Source: DT-110 sp030148525 (GTDB lineage Bacteria; Bacteroidota; Bacteroidia; Chitinophagales; Saprospiraceae). From it: 64,000 nt of DNA. The stretch spans positions 4,836,001 to 4,900,000 of the forward strand of contig OZ245751.1 of the NCBI GenBank assembly GCA_965227445.1. The letters run 5' to 3'. The notes beneath the pieces were generated by a model. That model ran no database searches. It worked only from the letters and a program-made list of their open reading frames with translations, and was not told where the DNA came from. The first letter of the stretch is position 1. The number at the start of each line of letters is the position of its first letter. Below, piece by piece: positions 28,854 to 38,500 of the stretch. The position numbers were made by a program, and so were the translations under genes.

Positions 28854-31800
28854 ATGAAAAACACCTTCCTATTAATCGCTCTATGCTTAGCTGCCACTTT
28901 GGTCTTTGCCCAGGCTGACCGGGTGCAGGTAGCGCAAAACAATCAGGGAATGACCCTGACTGTCAATGGTTCCGATTTCATGATCAACGGAATGAACTGG
29001 GACTACTTCCCCATTGGTACTAACTTCAACTATAGCCTCTGGAACCAACCCGACGACATCATCCGGGCTGCACTAGACCGGGAGATGGGTATGTTGAAGA
29101 ATATGGGCGTCAATGCCATCCGGGTCTACACGGGCATTCAGCCCAAGTGGATCGAATATATCTACGAGAACTACGGCATCTATACCATGCTCAACCACTC
29201 CTTTGGCCGCTACGGACTCACCATCGACGGAGCCTGGATGGCCAATACCGAATACGCCGATCCGCGGGTACAGGAGTTACTCTTGTCCGAGGTGCAAACC
29301 ATGGTACAGGAATACCGGAACACACCCGGCCTGATTATGTACCTCTTGGGTAACGAAAACAACTACGGTCTCTTTTGGGAGGGTGCCGAGACGGAGGATA
29401 TTCCGGTAGAAGATCGCAACTCGACCATTCGGGCCCGGGCAATGTATAAACTGTTCAACGAAGCAGCGGTAGCCATGAAGGGCATGGATGCCAACCATCC
29501 TGTGGCCATGTGTAACGGCGACCTTCTCTTCCTGGAGATCATAGTGGAAGAATGCCCCGATGTCGATATCTACGGTACCAATATGTATCGGGGTGTATCC
29601 TTTGGGGATGCCTTCCAGCGGGTAGCCAATGAGTACGGAAAACCCATCATGTTTACGGAGTTTGGTGCCGATGCCTTTAACGCTCTTGAAAACAGAGAAG
29701 ATCAGGCCAGTCAGGCCTACTATATGGTAGGTAACTGGAAAGAGATCTACGAAAATGCCGCCGGTAAGGGCCTGGCCAATAACTCCATTGGTGGTTTCAC
29801 CTTCCAGTTCAGCGATGGCTGGTGGAAATACGGGCAAACAACTAACCTGGACGTACACGATGCCAATGCCTCCTGGTCAAATGGTGGTTACGACCGCGAC
29901 TTCGCTGAAGGCCAGAATAATATGAACGAAGAGTGGTTCGGCATCTGTGCCAAAGGCCCTACCAATCCCCGTGGCCTGTACGACCTATATCCGCGGGCAG
30001 CTTACTACGCCCTTAAAGAGGCTCATCAGATCGATCCCTACGGCAATGGTGTAAGCCTGGCGGATATTCGCAATCACTTTCAGGGTATACAAATTACCGA
30101 AGCCGTATTACAAGCACGCGGTGACCAGGCAGCACTGCAAAGCGAGGAGACGAAAAAGGTCCGCCTGAGCGGACTGCGTGCCGAGCTTACCACCTTCATC
30201 ACCGGTGGCGACAAGATCAGCACCCCGGAAGATCCCGAGCCTAACACCGTACAATATCCCGATGAACTGGGCTTCGACCATATGCAGTCCTTCTTTGTTG
30301 GTGTGGAAGCCAACCCCACCAATAACGTACGGGTGAACGCCTCGGTCAACATCCTGGGCAATGTGGCCGAAAACCCTATCAATGAGATCTTCTACGAGAA
30401 TCGGGGTCGTGTACAGACGGTACGCTCTACCCAGGGCAACCTGCAATTAGGCGACCTGAACCGAATCAATCTGTACCAGGCCGAATTCGAATGGAATACC
30501 GACTGGTACGATATGCGCGGATTCTACCGGACCGGCCACTACCACTGGGGCTACGAAGGAGACTTCTTTGGTCTGTATCCCGAAGCCAACTACGGCCCGA
30601 ATATCGACATCTATAATGGTACTGCTCCCTTTGGGGTGGAGATCGACGGTAAAAAAGCACTGGACGGCCTGAAGGTGGCTTTTGGTCCCGAGTTATGGTG
30701 GGCTGCCAACCCCGCCGTATTGGTTAAGTACAGCCGAACCCTTGGCAAGGTGGACCTGACCGGTATCTTCCACGAGGACCTCGACCGCCTGGCAAATACG
30801 GTGAGTTCCTTCGCCATTCCCATGCCGCTGACCCGGCGGGTGACGCTGCACGCCAAAACCGAGCTGGGTCCTCTTGGCCTGGAGGTTGGTGGTATTTGGG
30901 GTGGCCAGCCGCTGGTGGGGCGTTCGTTCCAGGTGTACAATGATACAGAAGGGCAATCCGAAGTATTGCAGGATGAAGTCCGCGCCGAAGACACCTGGGG
31001 CGGAAAGATCAAGCTAACCTATTCCTCGGGGCCGTTCAACTGGTACGCCCAGGCTGCAGCTATGGGGCTGGTTGCCAACGGAGGTGCTGATTACACACGA
31101 ACCTTCACCGGCTGGCGCCTGAAAGATAGTGGTAGTGGTAACCAGTACAACTTCCTGACCGGTTTCACCTACCTGGTGGGCGACCTGCAAATTGCACCTA
31201 ACTTCCTTTGGCAAAAGCCACTCGTGGATCCCATTCCTTCGGATGTGCCGGCTCCGGGCCGGCCACGGAATATCCTGGATGATCCCTTCGCCGTTCGCTA
31301 TAACCGGGAAATGGTAGCCGGTGAGATCCTCTTTACCTGGGACCCTACTCCCGGCACCTGGATGTACGAGTGGGATAACGATATGGCCGAAGATGCGCCC
31401 CTGGCTATCAGCGGTGGATTTGTGTACCGCCACCATCCCACTACCATGGATGCCGCTATCGGTATCCTGGCCGACGGCCGGACCATCTTCGCCTTCCCGG
31501 GAGCAGTTCCCGCTCAGGATCTTTGGGAAGCTCACGCACGGATCGTTTCCAAGATGAGTCCCGACTTCGGTGTCATCGCCAATCTGTATGGCGGTAACGC
31601 TCAGGCCCGTGGTAGCGATCCCCGATTGATCGAGCGGTTCGGCGCCGATATTCGAACCATTTACAAGCAATTCAAAGCTACCGGAATGGTCAAAGTGAAT
31701 GACTGGGGTCCCTTTGACTACCACCGGGACTTCAACTTAACCTTCCCCTTACAACTCACCCTGGATTTGTCGACCAATGTCGGCAAAGCATCGTGGTTTA

Positions 31801-31988
31801 ATTTGCCCAACACGCGTGCCGGGCTCATGTATACCTGGCGTTCACTGAATCAATTTTCACCCCGTTACTGCCCCACCCATGCACTGGATGCCAGCGGCGC
31901 TCACGTTTGTGACCCCGACGCTCCGGGTTTTGACAACGGTCAGGAATGGGAACTGCGCACGTATATCCACTTTAACATCGGTAAGTAA
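28854..31988 (+). CDS. Clan GH-A-like glycosidase fused to a predicted outer-membrane beta-barrel
   Basis: 1044 residues from ATG 28854 (signal MKNTFLLIALCLAATLVFAQ); the longer frame from TTG 28833 only adds seven residues before the signal. Residues about 25-405 form a TIM-barrel glycosidase of the GH2/GH5-like clan A: INGMNWDYFP, YLLGNENNYGLFW (acid/base Glu168) and PIMFTEFGADAF (nucleophile Glu269). After a helical/linker stretch (405-470), residues about 473-1044 show alternating-residue beta strands with aromatic girdles and a terminal ELRTYIHFNIGK, as in outer-membrane barrels. First gene of the glucan cluster. The barrel call is by pattern only; a large beta-sandwich is the alternative. 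Confidence 0.7.
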   Translation: MKNTFLLIALCLAATLVFAQADRVQVAQNNQGMTLTVNGSDFMINGMNWDYFPIGTNFNYSLWNQPDDIIRAALDREMGMLKNMGVNAIRVYTGIQPKWIEYIYENYGIYTMLNHSFGRYGLTIDGAWMANTEYADPRVQELLLSEVQTMVQEYRNTPGLIMYLLGNENNYGLFWEGAETEDIPVEDRNSTIRARAMYKLFNEAAVAMKGMDANHPVAMCNGDLLFLEIIVEECPDVDIYGTNMYRGVSFGDAFQRVANEYGKPIMFTEFGADAFNALENREDQASQAYYMVGNWKEIYENAAGKGLANNSIGGFTFQFSDGWWKYGQTTNLDVHDANASWSNGGYDRDFAEGQNNMNEEWFGICAKGPTNPRGLYDLYPRAAYYALKEAHQIDPYGNGVSLADIRNHFQGIQITEAVLQARGDQAALQSEETKKVRLSGLRAELTTFITGGDKISTPEDPEPNTVQYPDELGFDHMQSFFVGVEANPTNNVRVNASVNILGNVAENPINEIFYENRGRVQTVRSTQGNLQLGDLNRINLYQAEFEWNTDWYDMRGFYRTGHYHWGYEGDFFGLYPEANYGPNIDIYNGTAPFGVEIDGKKALDGLKVAFGPELWWAANPAVLVKYSRTLGKVDLTGIFHEDLDRLANTVSSFAIPMPLTRRVTLHAKTELGPLGLEVGGIWGGQPLVGRSFQVYNDTEGQSEVLQDEVRAEDTWGGKIKLTYSSGPFNWYAQAAAMGLVANGGADYTRTFTGWRLKDSGSGNQYNFLTGFTYLVGDLQIAPNFLWQKPLVDPIPSDVPAPGRPRNILDDPFAVRYNREMVAGEILFTWDPTPGTWMYEWDNDMAEDAPLAISGGFVYRHHPTTMDAAIGILADGRTIFAFPGAVPAQDLWEAHARIVSKMSPDFGVIANLYGGNAQARGSDPRLIERFGADIRTIYKQFKATGMVKVNDWGPFDYHRDFNLTFPLQLTLDLSTNVGKASWFNLPNTRAGLMYTWRSLNQFSPRYCPTHALDASGAHVCDPDAPGFDNGQEWELRTYIHFNIGK

Positions 31989-32003
31989 GCTAAAACTAAG
32001 AAG

Positions 32004-34436
32004 ATGACGCACAATCGAATATATACCAATTATTTTCTCGCCGGACTAATGGTCCTGGCGCTCTTAGCTGGCTGTACCAGAGACTTTGAAGAACTGGAGC
32101 CCGCTACTTTTCCCACTAATGCAGATGTTTTTATCGATGCTTTTAGTGGTGGCTTGAGTTATTCTGCCTTTGGTGGATCAAAAGTAACCGCATTTGAGGT
32201 GGATATGGATGTCGTATACGAAGGCGAAGCCTCCATGCGCTTCGCGGTACCGGAATTTGAAGATCCCGAAGGGAGCTTTGCGGGTGGTGCTTTTGTTGTG
32301 GAAGGAGGTCGCGATCTGTCGGGCTACGATGCCCTGACCTTTTGGGCGAAAGCTTCCCAACCGGCCAGCATCGACCTGTTTGGGTTTGGGAATGACCTGG
32401 GCGAAGCTACCTACCAGGCCTCTATTTCCAACGTAAGTGTCAATACCAATTGGCAAAAGTATTACATCCCCCTGCCCAATCCATCGGTTCTGACCCAGGA
32501 AAGCGGTATGTTCTTTTATTCGGAAGGACCTGAAGACGGCAAGGGATATACCTTCTGGGTAGATGAACTCCAATTTGAAAAACTCGGCACCCTGGCCAAC
32601 CCTACGCCATCTATCCTGGACGGTGAAGACCAGGAGGTAAATGCCGAGACCGGTGATCGCATCAATATTTCGGACCTCGGCATGAGCTTTAACCTGCCCA
32701 CCGGAGTGGATCAGGAGATGCAACTGGCACCCGGGTACTTCTCCTTTGCGTCGGGTAACTCATCCGTTGCTACCGTGAACGAAACGGGAACCGTAATGGT
32801 CATAGATTCCGGAACAACCGTAGTCACCGCTATGGTCGGCGACCTGGAAGCGGAGGGCTCTCTGCGAATATCCTCTTCGGGTGCCCCCCTCCTGCCACCA
32901 ACTGCCGCTCCCGTACCAACCGAAGACCCCGACAGTGTGATCTCCATGTTCAGTAATGCGTACGACGATGTCCTGGTCGACACCTGGAATCCCTTCTGGG
33001 AATTCTCTACGACCGAAGTCGCCGATGTTCAGATCGGTGACGACGACCTCAAGCGCTATAAAAACCTCAACTTCGTGGGTATTCTCACCGAATCGGAGAA
33101 GATCGACGCCAGTGAAATGACGCATTTTCACCTCGACATCTGGACACCGGATATGACGGCACCGCCGGCGACCTTTAAGGTGCTACTGGTCGATTTCGGA
33201 GCCGACGGGGCCTTCGGTGGTGGCGATGATTCGTCCCACGAACTGACGTTCACCGCTCCTACCCTGCAAAGTGAAGAATGGGTGAGCCTCGATATTCCCT
33301 TATCTAATTTCACGGGCCTGACCAATCGTAACAATATCGCCCAACTGGTACTATCCGGAGACCTGCCCAATGTGTTCGTGGATAACGTTTACTATTACAA
33401 GGACGAGGTGGATCCCCTCCCCGAGTTAACGGAGGCGGCTCCCGAACCCACACGTGATGCCGCTAACGTGATCTCTCTCTTCAGTGACAGCTACGACGAC
33501 GTACCCGTCGACACCTGGCGCACCGACTGGTCGGCAGCCACCTTCGAGGATGTGACTGTCGAAGATAATCCGACCAAGAAGTATTCGGCCCTGGACTTTG
33601 TCGGTATCGAAACGGTTGCTAATCCGGTTGATGCTTCCAATATGACGCATATCCACCTGGATGTATGGTCTCCCGACTTTTCCTTCTTCGGTATCAAACT
33701 GGTCGATTTCGGCGCCGATGGAGCCTTCGGTGGCGGGGATGATGTGGAGCATCAGATCAACTACGAAATGCCGGCCACCGGTGAATGGGTCAGCCTGGAT
33801 ATTCCACTGAGCGATTTTACCGGACTGACTACCGCCAGCAGCATCGCCCAGTACATTTTGGTCGGACAACCCACTGGTGTGACCACCGTCTACGTAGATA
33901 ATATGTACTTCTTCGCCGAAGATGATGGTAATGCAGCCACGGAGCCCACGCAAGCGGCTCCCGCACCGACTCAGGATGCTGCTAACGTCATTTCGCTCTT
34001 CAGCGATGCCTACAATGATGTCCCCGTCGACTTCTGGCGTACCGATTGGTCGAACGCTACTTTCGAGGATGTACTGGTCGATGGTAATGCCACGAAGAAG
34101 TACTCTGACCTCGATTTCGTGGGTATCGAAACCACCACCAATACCATTGACGCCAGTGAGATGACCCACTTCCACGTGGATGTCTGGACACCGGACCTGA
34201 CCCTGTTAGCAATCGTAATTGTTGATTTCGGAGCCGACAATGCCTTTGGCGGAGGGGATGATGTAGAGCACCGCATCGAATTCGATATGCCCGCTCAGGG
34301 CGAATGGATCAGCCTGGATATACCGTTCACCGATCTGCCGGGGCTTACCACCCGATCGAATATTGCCCAGTATATCCTGGCCGGTGAACCGGTAGGCGGA
34401 GGCACCGTCTTCGTGGATAATATGTATTTCCATTAA
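32004..34436 (+). CDS. Surface glycan-binding lipoprotein with three tandem modules
   Basis: 810 residues. Lipoprotein signal ends LLAGC (Cys24). Residues 40-195 look like a galactose-binding-type beta-sandwich (LSGYDALTFWAKAS), and 205-292 like a bacterial Ig domain (NSSVATVNETGTVMVI). Then come three near-copies of a 160-residue module at 301-465, 478-637 and 651-810 (DNA 32904-33398, 33435-33914, 33954-34433), each with SLFSDAYNDVPVDTWRTDW, LVDFGADGAFGGGDD and a closing VDNMYF. Linkers are Pro/Thr/Ala rich. No catalytic motif. The same type of module is attached to secreted beta-glucanases in marine Bacteroidota, so it is probably a beta-glucan-binding SGBP. It starts 15 bp after the glycosidase-barrel gene. 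Confidence 0.85.
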   Translation: MTHNRIYTNYFLAGLMVLALLAGCTRDFEELEPATFPTNADVFIDAFSGGLSYSAFGGSKVTAFEVDMDVVYEGEASMRFAVPEFEDPEGSFAGGAFVVEGGRDLSGYDALTFWAKASQPASIDLFGFGNDLGEATYQASISNVSVNTNWQKYYIPLPNPSVLTQESGMFFYSEGPEDGKGYTFWVDELQFEKLGTLANPTPSILDGEDQEVNAETGDRINISDLGMSFNLPTGVDQEMQLAPGYFSFASGNSSVATVNETGTVMVIDSGTTVVTAMVGDLEAEGSLRISSSGAPLLPPTAAPVPTEDPDSVISMFSNAYDDVLVDTWNPFWEFSTTEVADVQIGDDDLKRYKNLNFVGILTESEKIDASEMTHFHLDIWTPDMTAPPATFKVLLVDFGADGAFGGGDDSSHELTFTAPTLQSEEWVSLDIPLSNFTGLTNRNNIAQLVLSGDLPNVFVDNVYYYKDEVDPLPELTEAAPEPTRDAANVISLFSDSYDDVPVDTWRTDWSAATFEDVTVEDNPTKKYSALDFVGIETVANPVDASNMTHIHLDVWSPDFSFFGIKLVDFGADGAFGGGDDVEHQINYEMPATGEWVSLDIPLSDFTGLTTASSIAQYILVGQPTGVTTVYVDNMYFFAEDDGNAATEPTQAAPAPTQDAANVISLFSDAYNDVPVDFWRTDWSNATFEDVLVDGNATKKYSDLDFVGIETTTNTIDASEMTHFHVDVWTPDLTLLAIVIVDFGADNAFGGGDDVEHRIEFDMPAQGEWISLDIPFTDLPGLTTRSNIAQYILAGEPVGGGTVFVDNMYFH

Positions 34437-34462
34437 TAAACAAAACCCAAAAACAGATCACT

Positions 34463-35323
34463 ATGCACAATCAACATATCATGTACCAGCAGTGCCTGGG
34501 ACAGTGGAACAGAATCTTACTTATTAGCGGACTCGCGGTCTTGCTGTTAGCCGCTTTCGGATGCGAGGATGACGACGTCCCCGACATGGACGACCGCAGC
34601 TGGCAGTTGGTCTGGTCCGATGAATTTGACGGAACGGCCGGTGAATTACCCGATCCCGGCAACTGGCAATTCGATATTGGTACCGGCTGGGGGAATAACC
34701 AACTGGAATACGATACCGACCGGGCCGAGAACGTTTCCACCGATGGCGACGGTAACCTGGCGATCATTGCTCGTCGTGAAAATTTTGCCGGTTCGGCCTT
34801 TACGTCCGGACGCATTACGACCAAAGGATTATTCGACCAGGCATACGGCCGTTTTGAAGCGCGGATTAAATTGCCTTATGGTCCCGGTATATGGCCGGCC
34901 TTCTGGTTACTTGGCTCCGATATTGATCAGGTTAGCTGGCCACAGTGTGGTGAGATTGACATCCTGGAGCTCCGTGGTCAGGAACCCCACATCATTCACG
35001 GGTCGGTCCATGGTCCGGGTTATTCAGCCGGTGCGGCCCTTACCAAGAGTTTTGCTCTTACCAATGACCGGTTCGATAAAGATTTTCACCTCTTCGCTAT
35101 CGAATGGGGGGAAAATTATATTGATTACTTTGTCGATGGCGAAGCCTATTTTCGGGTCACTCCCGATGACGTTCCCGGTGAATGGGTCTTCGACCACCCC
35201 TTCCATATTATCCTCAATGTGGCAGTTGGAGGGGATTACGTAGGGTTTCCCACCTCGGAAACGAATTTCCCCCAAACAATGCTGGTAGATTACGTGCGCG
35301 TATACCGGTCTGCTACTAACTAA
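34463..35323 (+). CDS. Endo-beta-1,3-glucanase (laminarinase), GH16, lipoprotein
   Basis: 286 residues. Lipoprotein signal ends LLAAFGC (Cys34). GH16 core: QLVWSDEFDG, NNQLEYDTDRAENV, YGRFEARIKLPYGPGIWPAFW, and the catalytic GEIDILE with nucleophile Glu164, Asp166 and acid/base Glu169. It ends DYVRVYRSATN without an extra module. The sequence matches the laminarinase-like GH16 group, which cuts beta-1,3-glucan at the outer surface. Its stop codon TAA (35321-35323) is also the left copy of the 3-bp duplication flanking a MITE-like insertion, so the mobile element starts at the very next base. Confidence 0.95.
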   Translation: MHNQHIMYQQCLGQWNRILLISGLAVLLLAAFGCEDDDVPDMDDRSWQLVWSDEFDGTAGELPDPGNWQFDIGTGWGNNQLEYDTDRAENVSTDGDGNLAIIARRENFAGSAFTSGRITTKGLFDQAYGRFEARIKLPYGPGIWPAFWLLGSDIDQVSWPQCGEIDILELRGQEPHIIHGSVHGPGYSAGAALTKSFALTNDRFDKDFHLFAIEWGENYIDYFVDGEAYFRVTPDDVPGEWVFDHPFHIILNVAVGGDYVGFPTSETNFPQTMLVDYVRVYRSATN

Positions 35324-35484
35324 GAGCGTGTTTGGGATTTATCCTTTGGACTGCAAATGTCTATTATTTGAACCTCACTGCAGCCTTTTTTCGCCCCGTA
35401 GCCATGCTACGAAGCTCAAAAAAGGCTTTGTGAGAACCAAATTCTAGACATTTTCGCCATCAAAAACAAATCCCAAACACGCTC
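35324..35484. mobile_element. MITE-like element, 161 bp, with 17-bp terminal inverted repeats and TAA duplication
   Basis: Ends are GAGCGTGTTTGGGATTT (35324-35340) and its exact complement (35468-35484). TAA flanks both sides (35321-35323 and 35485-35487), a 3-bp target duplication. The two halves also share AAATGTCTA, CTCAC, GCCTTTTTT and GTAGC in mirrored order, so the whole element is one imperfect hairpin. It has no coding capacity. A 120-bp identical piece lies at 20715-20834. A 3-bp TNA duplication is known for part of the IS5 superfamily; the mobilising transposase is not in this window. Confidence 0.85.
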
Positions 35485-35512
35485 TAAAACAAAACACCTA
35501 AAATACTTTTGT

Positions 35513-38500
35513 ATGATTGCTACTGATCTGGTCAAGGATATCTATATTCAACAGGTAACCCTCGATGAGGAAGTGTACTTCAAGATCTCGAATAGCGACG
35601 CCATGCGTCCGTTCTTCATGAGTATTGTAAGTGATGCTAACCACTGGCTATTCATCAGTAGTAATGGGGGGCTGACGGCCGGGCGTAAGGATTCCGAACA
35701 GGCGTTGTTTCCCTACACAACGGATGATAAGATTACCGAGTCTGCCGAGATTACCGGAAGTAAATCTTTATTCCGCATTGGAGCGGGAAGTGAGCAGCGC
35801 CTGTGGGAACCCTTTTCCGAGCGTTTTGATGGCCTGTATCAGGTGCGCCGAAACCTGTATAAAAGCCTGTACGGTAACAAAATCATTTTCGAGGAGATCA
35901 ATGAGGATCTGGGGCTTACCTTTCGGTATGCCTGGAATACCAGCGATCAATACGGTTTTGTTAAGCAATCGCACCTGATCAACCATTCGGGTGCGCCGGT
36001 ACAGGTTGACCTGCTGGACGGACTGCAAAATATCATGCCCTTCGGAGTGCCCACCGATCTACAAATGCGTTCCAGCAATCTGGTTGATGCCTACAAAAAA
36101 AGCGAGCTGGACCCCACTACCGGTCTCGGCATTTTTGCCCTGAGCGCCATTATTGTCGACAAAGCGGAACCCAGCGAAGCCCTGAAAGCTAATGTAGCCT
36201 GGTCGGCTGGTCTGGAGAAGCCAACCTATCTGCTTTCCAGCCGTCAGTTACCTTTTTTCCGCAAGGGAAAAGATACGGACCAAGAGGTAGACGTGCGCGG
36301 TGAAAAAGGAGCCTATTTCGTGCGTACGCAGGTAACCTTATCCGCCGGTCAGGAACAGTCTTGGATGATCGTTGCCGATGTAAATAAGGATCACGCTGCG
36401 CTGGCCCGGTTGCAGCAAGGCCTGGCGACCCGGGCCACACTCGCCAATCAGGTTCAGGCCGACATCGACCGCGGCACCCAGCGGCTGCTGCAACTTACCG
36501 GCTCGGCCGATGGACTGCAGCATAGTGGTGATCCCCTGCAAGATGCCCGGCATTTTTCTAATACGCTGTTCAATATCATGCGGGGTGGTATTTTCGATGA
36601 CCATTACCAAATCGAACGGGACGATTTCACCAACTATTTGGCGAAAGCCAACCGGGACGTTTCCAGGGAAGTAGTGCTTTTACTTCGGGAGTTACCTCAC
36701 CGGTTTACCCTACACTATTTGCAGCGCCTTGCGGCAAAAAGCGATCATCCCGATTTCCAACGCCTGGCCCTGGAATACCTGCCGCTGAAATTCAGTCGCC
36801 GACACGGTGATCCCAGCCGGCCGTGGAACAAATTCTCTATAAATACACGCGCCGAAGACGGATCCAAAATTCTCGATTACGAAGGGAACTGGCGGGATAT
36901 CTTTCAGAATTGGGAGGCGCTGGCACTCTCCTACCCCGGTTTCATTGAAAGCATGATCCACAAGTTTCTCAACGCAACCACCTTCGACGGATACAATCCC
37001 TACCGGGTCACCAAGGATGGATTCGATTGGGAAACCATAGAGCCCGATGATCCGTGGTCGTACATCGGCTACTGGGGCGACCATCAGATCATCTATTTAC
37101 TGAAGCTCCTGGAATTACTCGAAAAACACCGTCCTGGTTCACTGGCCGACCTGTTGCATCAGGAATTATTCGTCTACGCCAATGTGCCTTACCGCATCAA
37201 GGCTTTTTCGGATATCCTGGAGAACCCCAAGGACACTATTGATTTCGACCAGGAATCAGACCAGCGGATTCGTGCTAAAAGAGAAGAAATCGGTGCCGAC
37301 GGAGCGCTACTGACCGACCAGTCGGGGGCGATCTACCACGTCAACCTCCTGGAAAAGATCCTGGCTACCTTACTGGCCAAGCTGTCCAATTTTGTACCCG
37401 AGGGGGGCATCTGGATGAATACCCAGCGGCCCGAATGGAATGATGCCAACAACGCCCTGGTTGGTAACGGTGTGTCCATGGTCACCCTCTATTACTTGCG
37501 GCGTTTTTTGACCTTCTGGCAAAAGCAAATCGAATCGGCCACACCGGAAACCATTGCCATCTCCGGGGAATTACACGACTTTTTTAGCGGGCTGGCCGGA
37601 ACACTCACAGAACATCGCGACCTATTGAAGGGTACCTTCTCGGACAGGGACCGCTACCTGGTGCTGGCGGGCCTGGGCGAGGCAGCAAGCCGCTACCGCC
37701 TGCAGATATACGATCAGCCTTTTTCGGGGCAAAAGGCAGCTATCCATACCGAAGACTTAAAGACGTTCGTAGGGCAATGTCTGGCTTATGTGGATCATAC
37801 GATTGCCGCCAACCAACGCCCCGATCACCTGTACCATGCCTATAACCTGTTGACGGTGGGTGATGGTAATGAGGTGTCGATTTCCCACCTCGACGAAATG
37901 CTCGAAGGTCAGGTAGCCGTGCTCAGTGCCGGGTACTTACCAGCTGGAGAAGCGCTGGCGGTACTGGATGCTTTGAAAAGCAGCCGCTTGTTTCGCGAGG
38001 ACCAGTTTAGCTATATACTCTACCCCGATAAGGATTTGCCACGCTTCGTGGATAAAAACACCATTCCGGCGGAGGGTGTCCGAAAATCAAAACTCCTGCA
38101 AAAACTACTGGAAATGGGTAATACTGCCATTATCAGCCAGGATATTCAGGGCGTCTATCACTTTAACGGGGCTTTCCGCAATGCCGTCGACTTGCGCAAA
38201 AGCCTGGAGGCACTACCGGCTGAATACGCCTCACTGGTGAAGACCGAAAAGGCACAACTCCTCAAGGTTTTTGAAAATATCTTCAACCACAAGGCTTTTA
38301 CCGGAAGGTCAGGCACCTTCTTCGGCTACGAAGGCCTGGGATCTATCTACTGGCACATGGTCTCCAAACTGGTCCTGGCCACCCAGGAATGCTGCCTGCA
38401 AGCCATCCAAGATCAAGAGCCCGGGGAAGTGGTGGGTCGCCTGCTCGAGCATTACTACGAGCTCAGTGAAGGAATCGGTATTCATAAATCCCCAGCACTG

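Noticed and set aside
35504..35511. TACTTTTG, a perfect match to the Bacteroidota -7 element TAnnTTTG
   Set aside because: It ends one base before the phosphorylase start codon, so a transcript from it would begin inside the gene; taken as chance.
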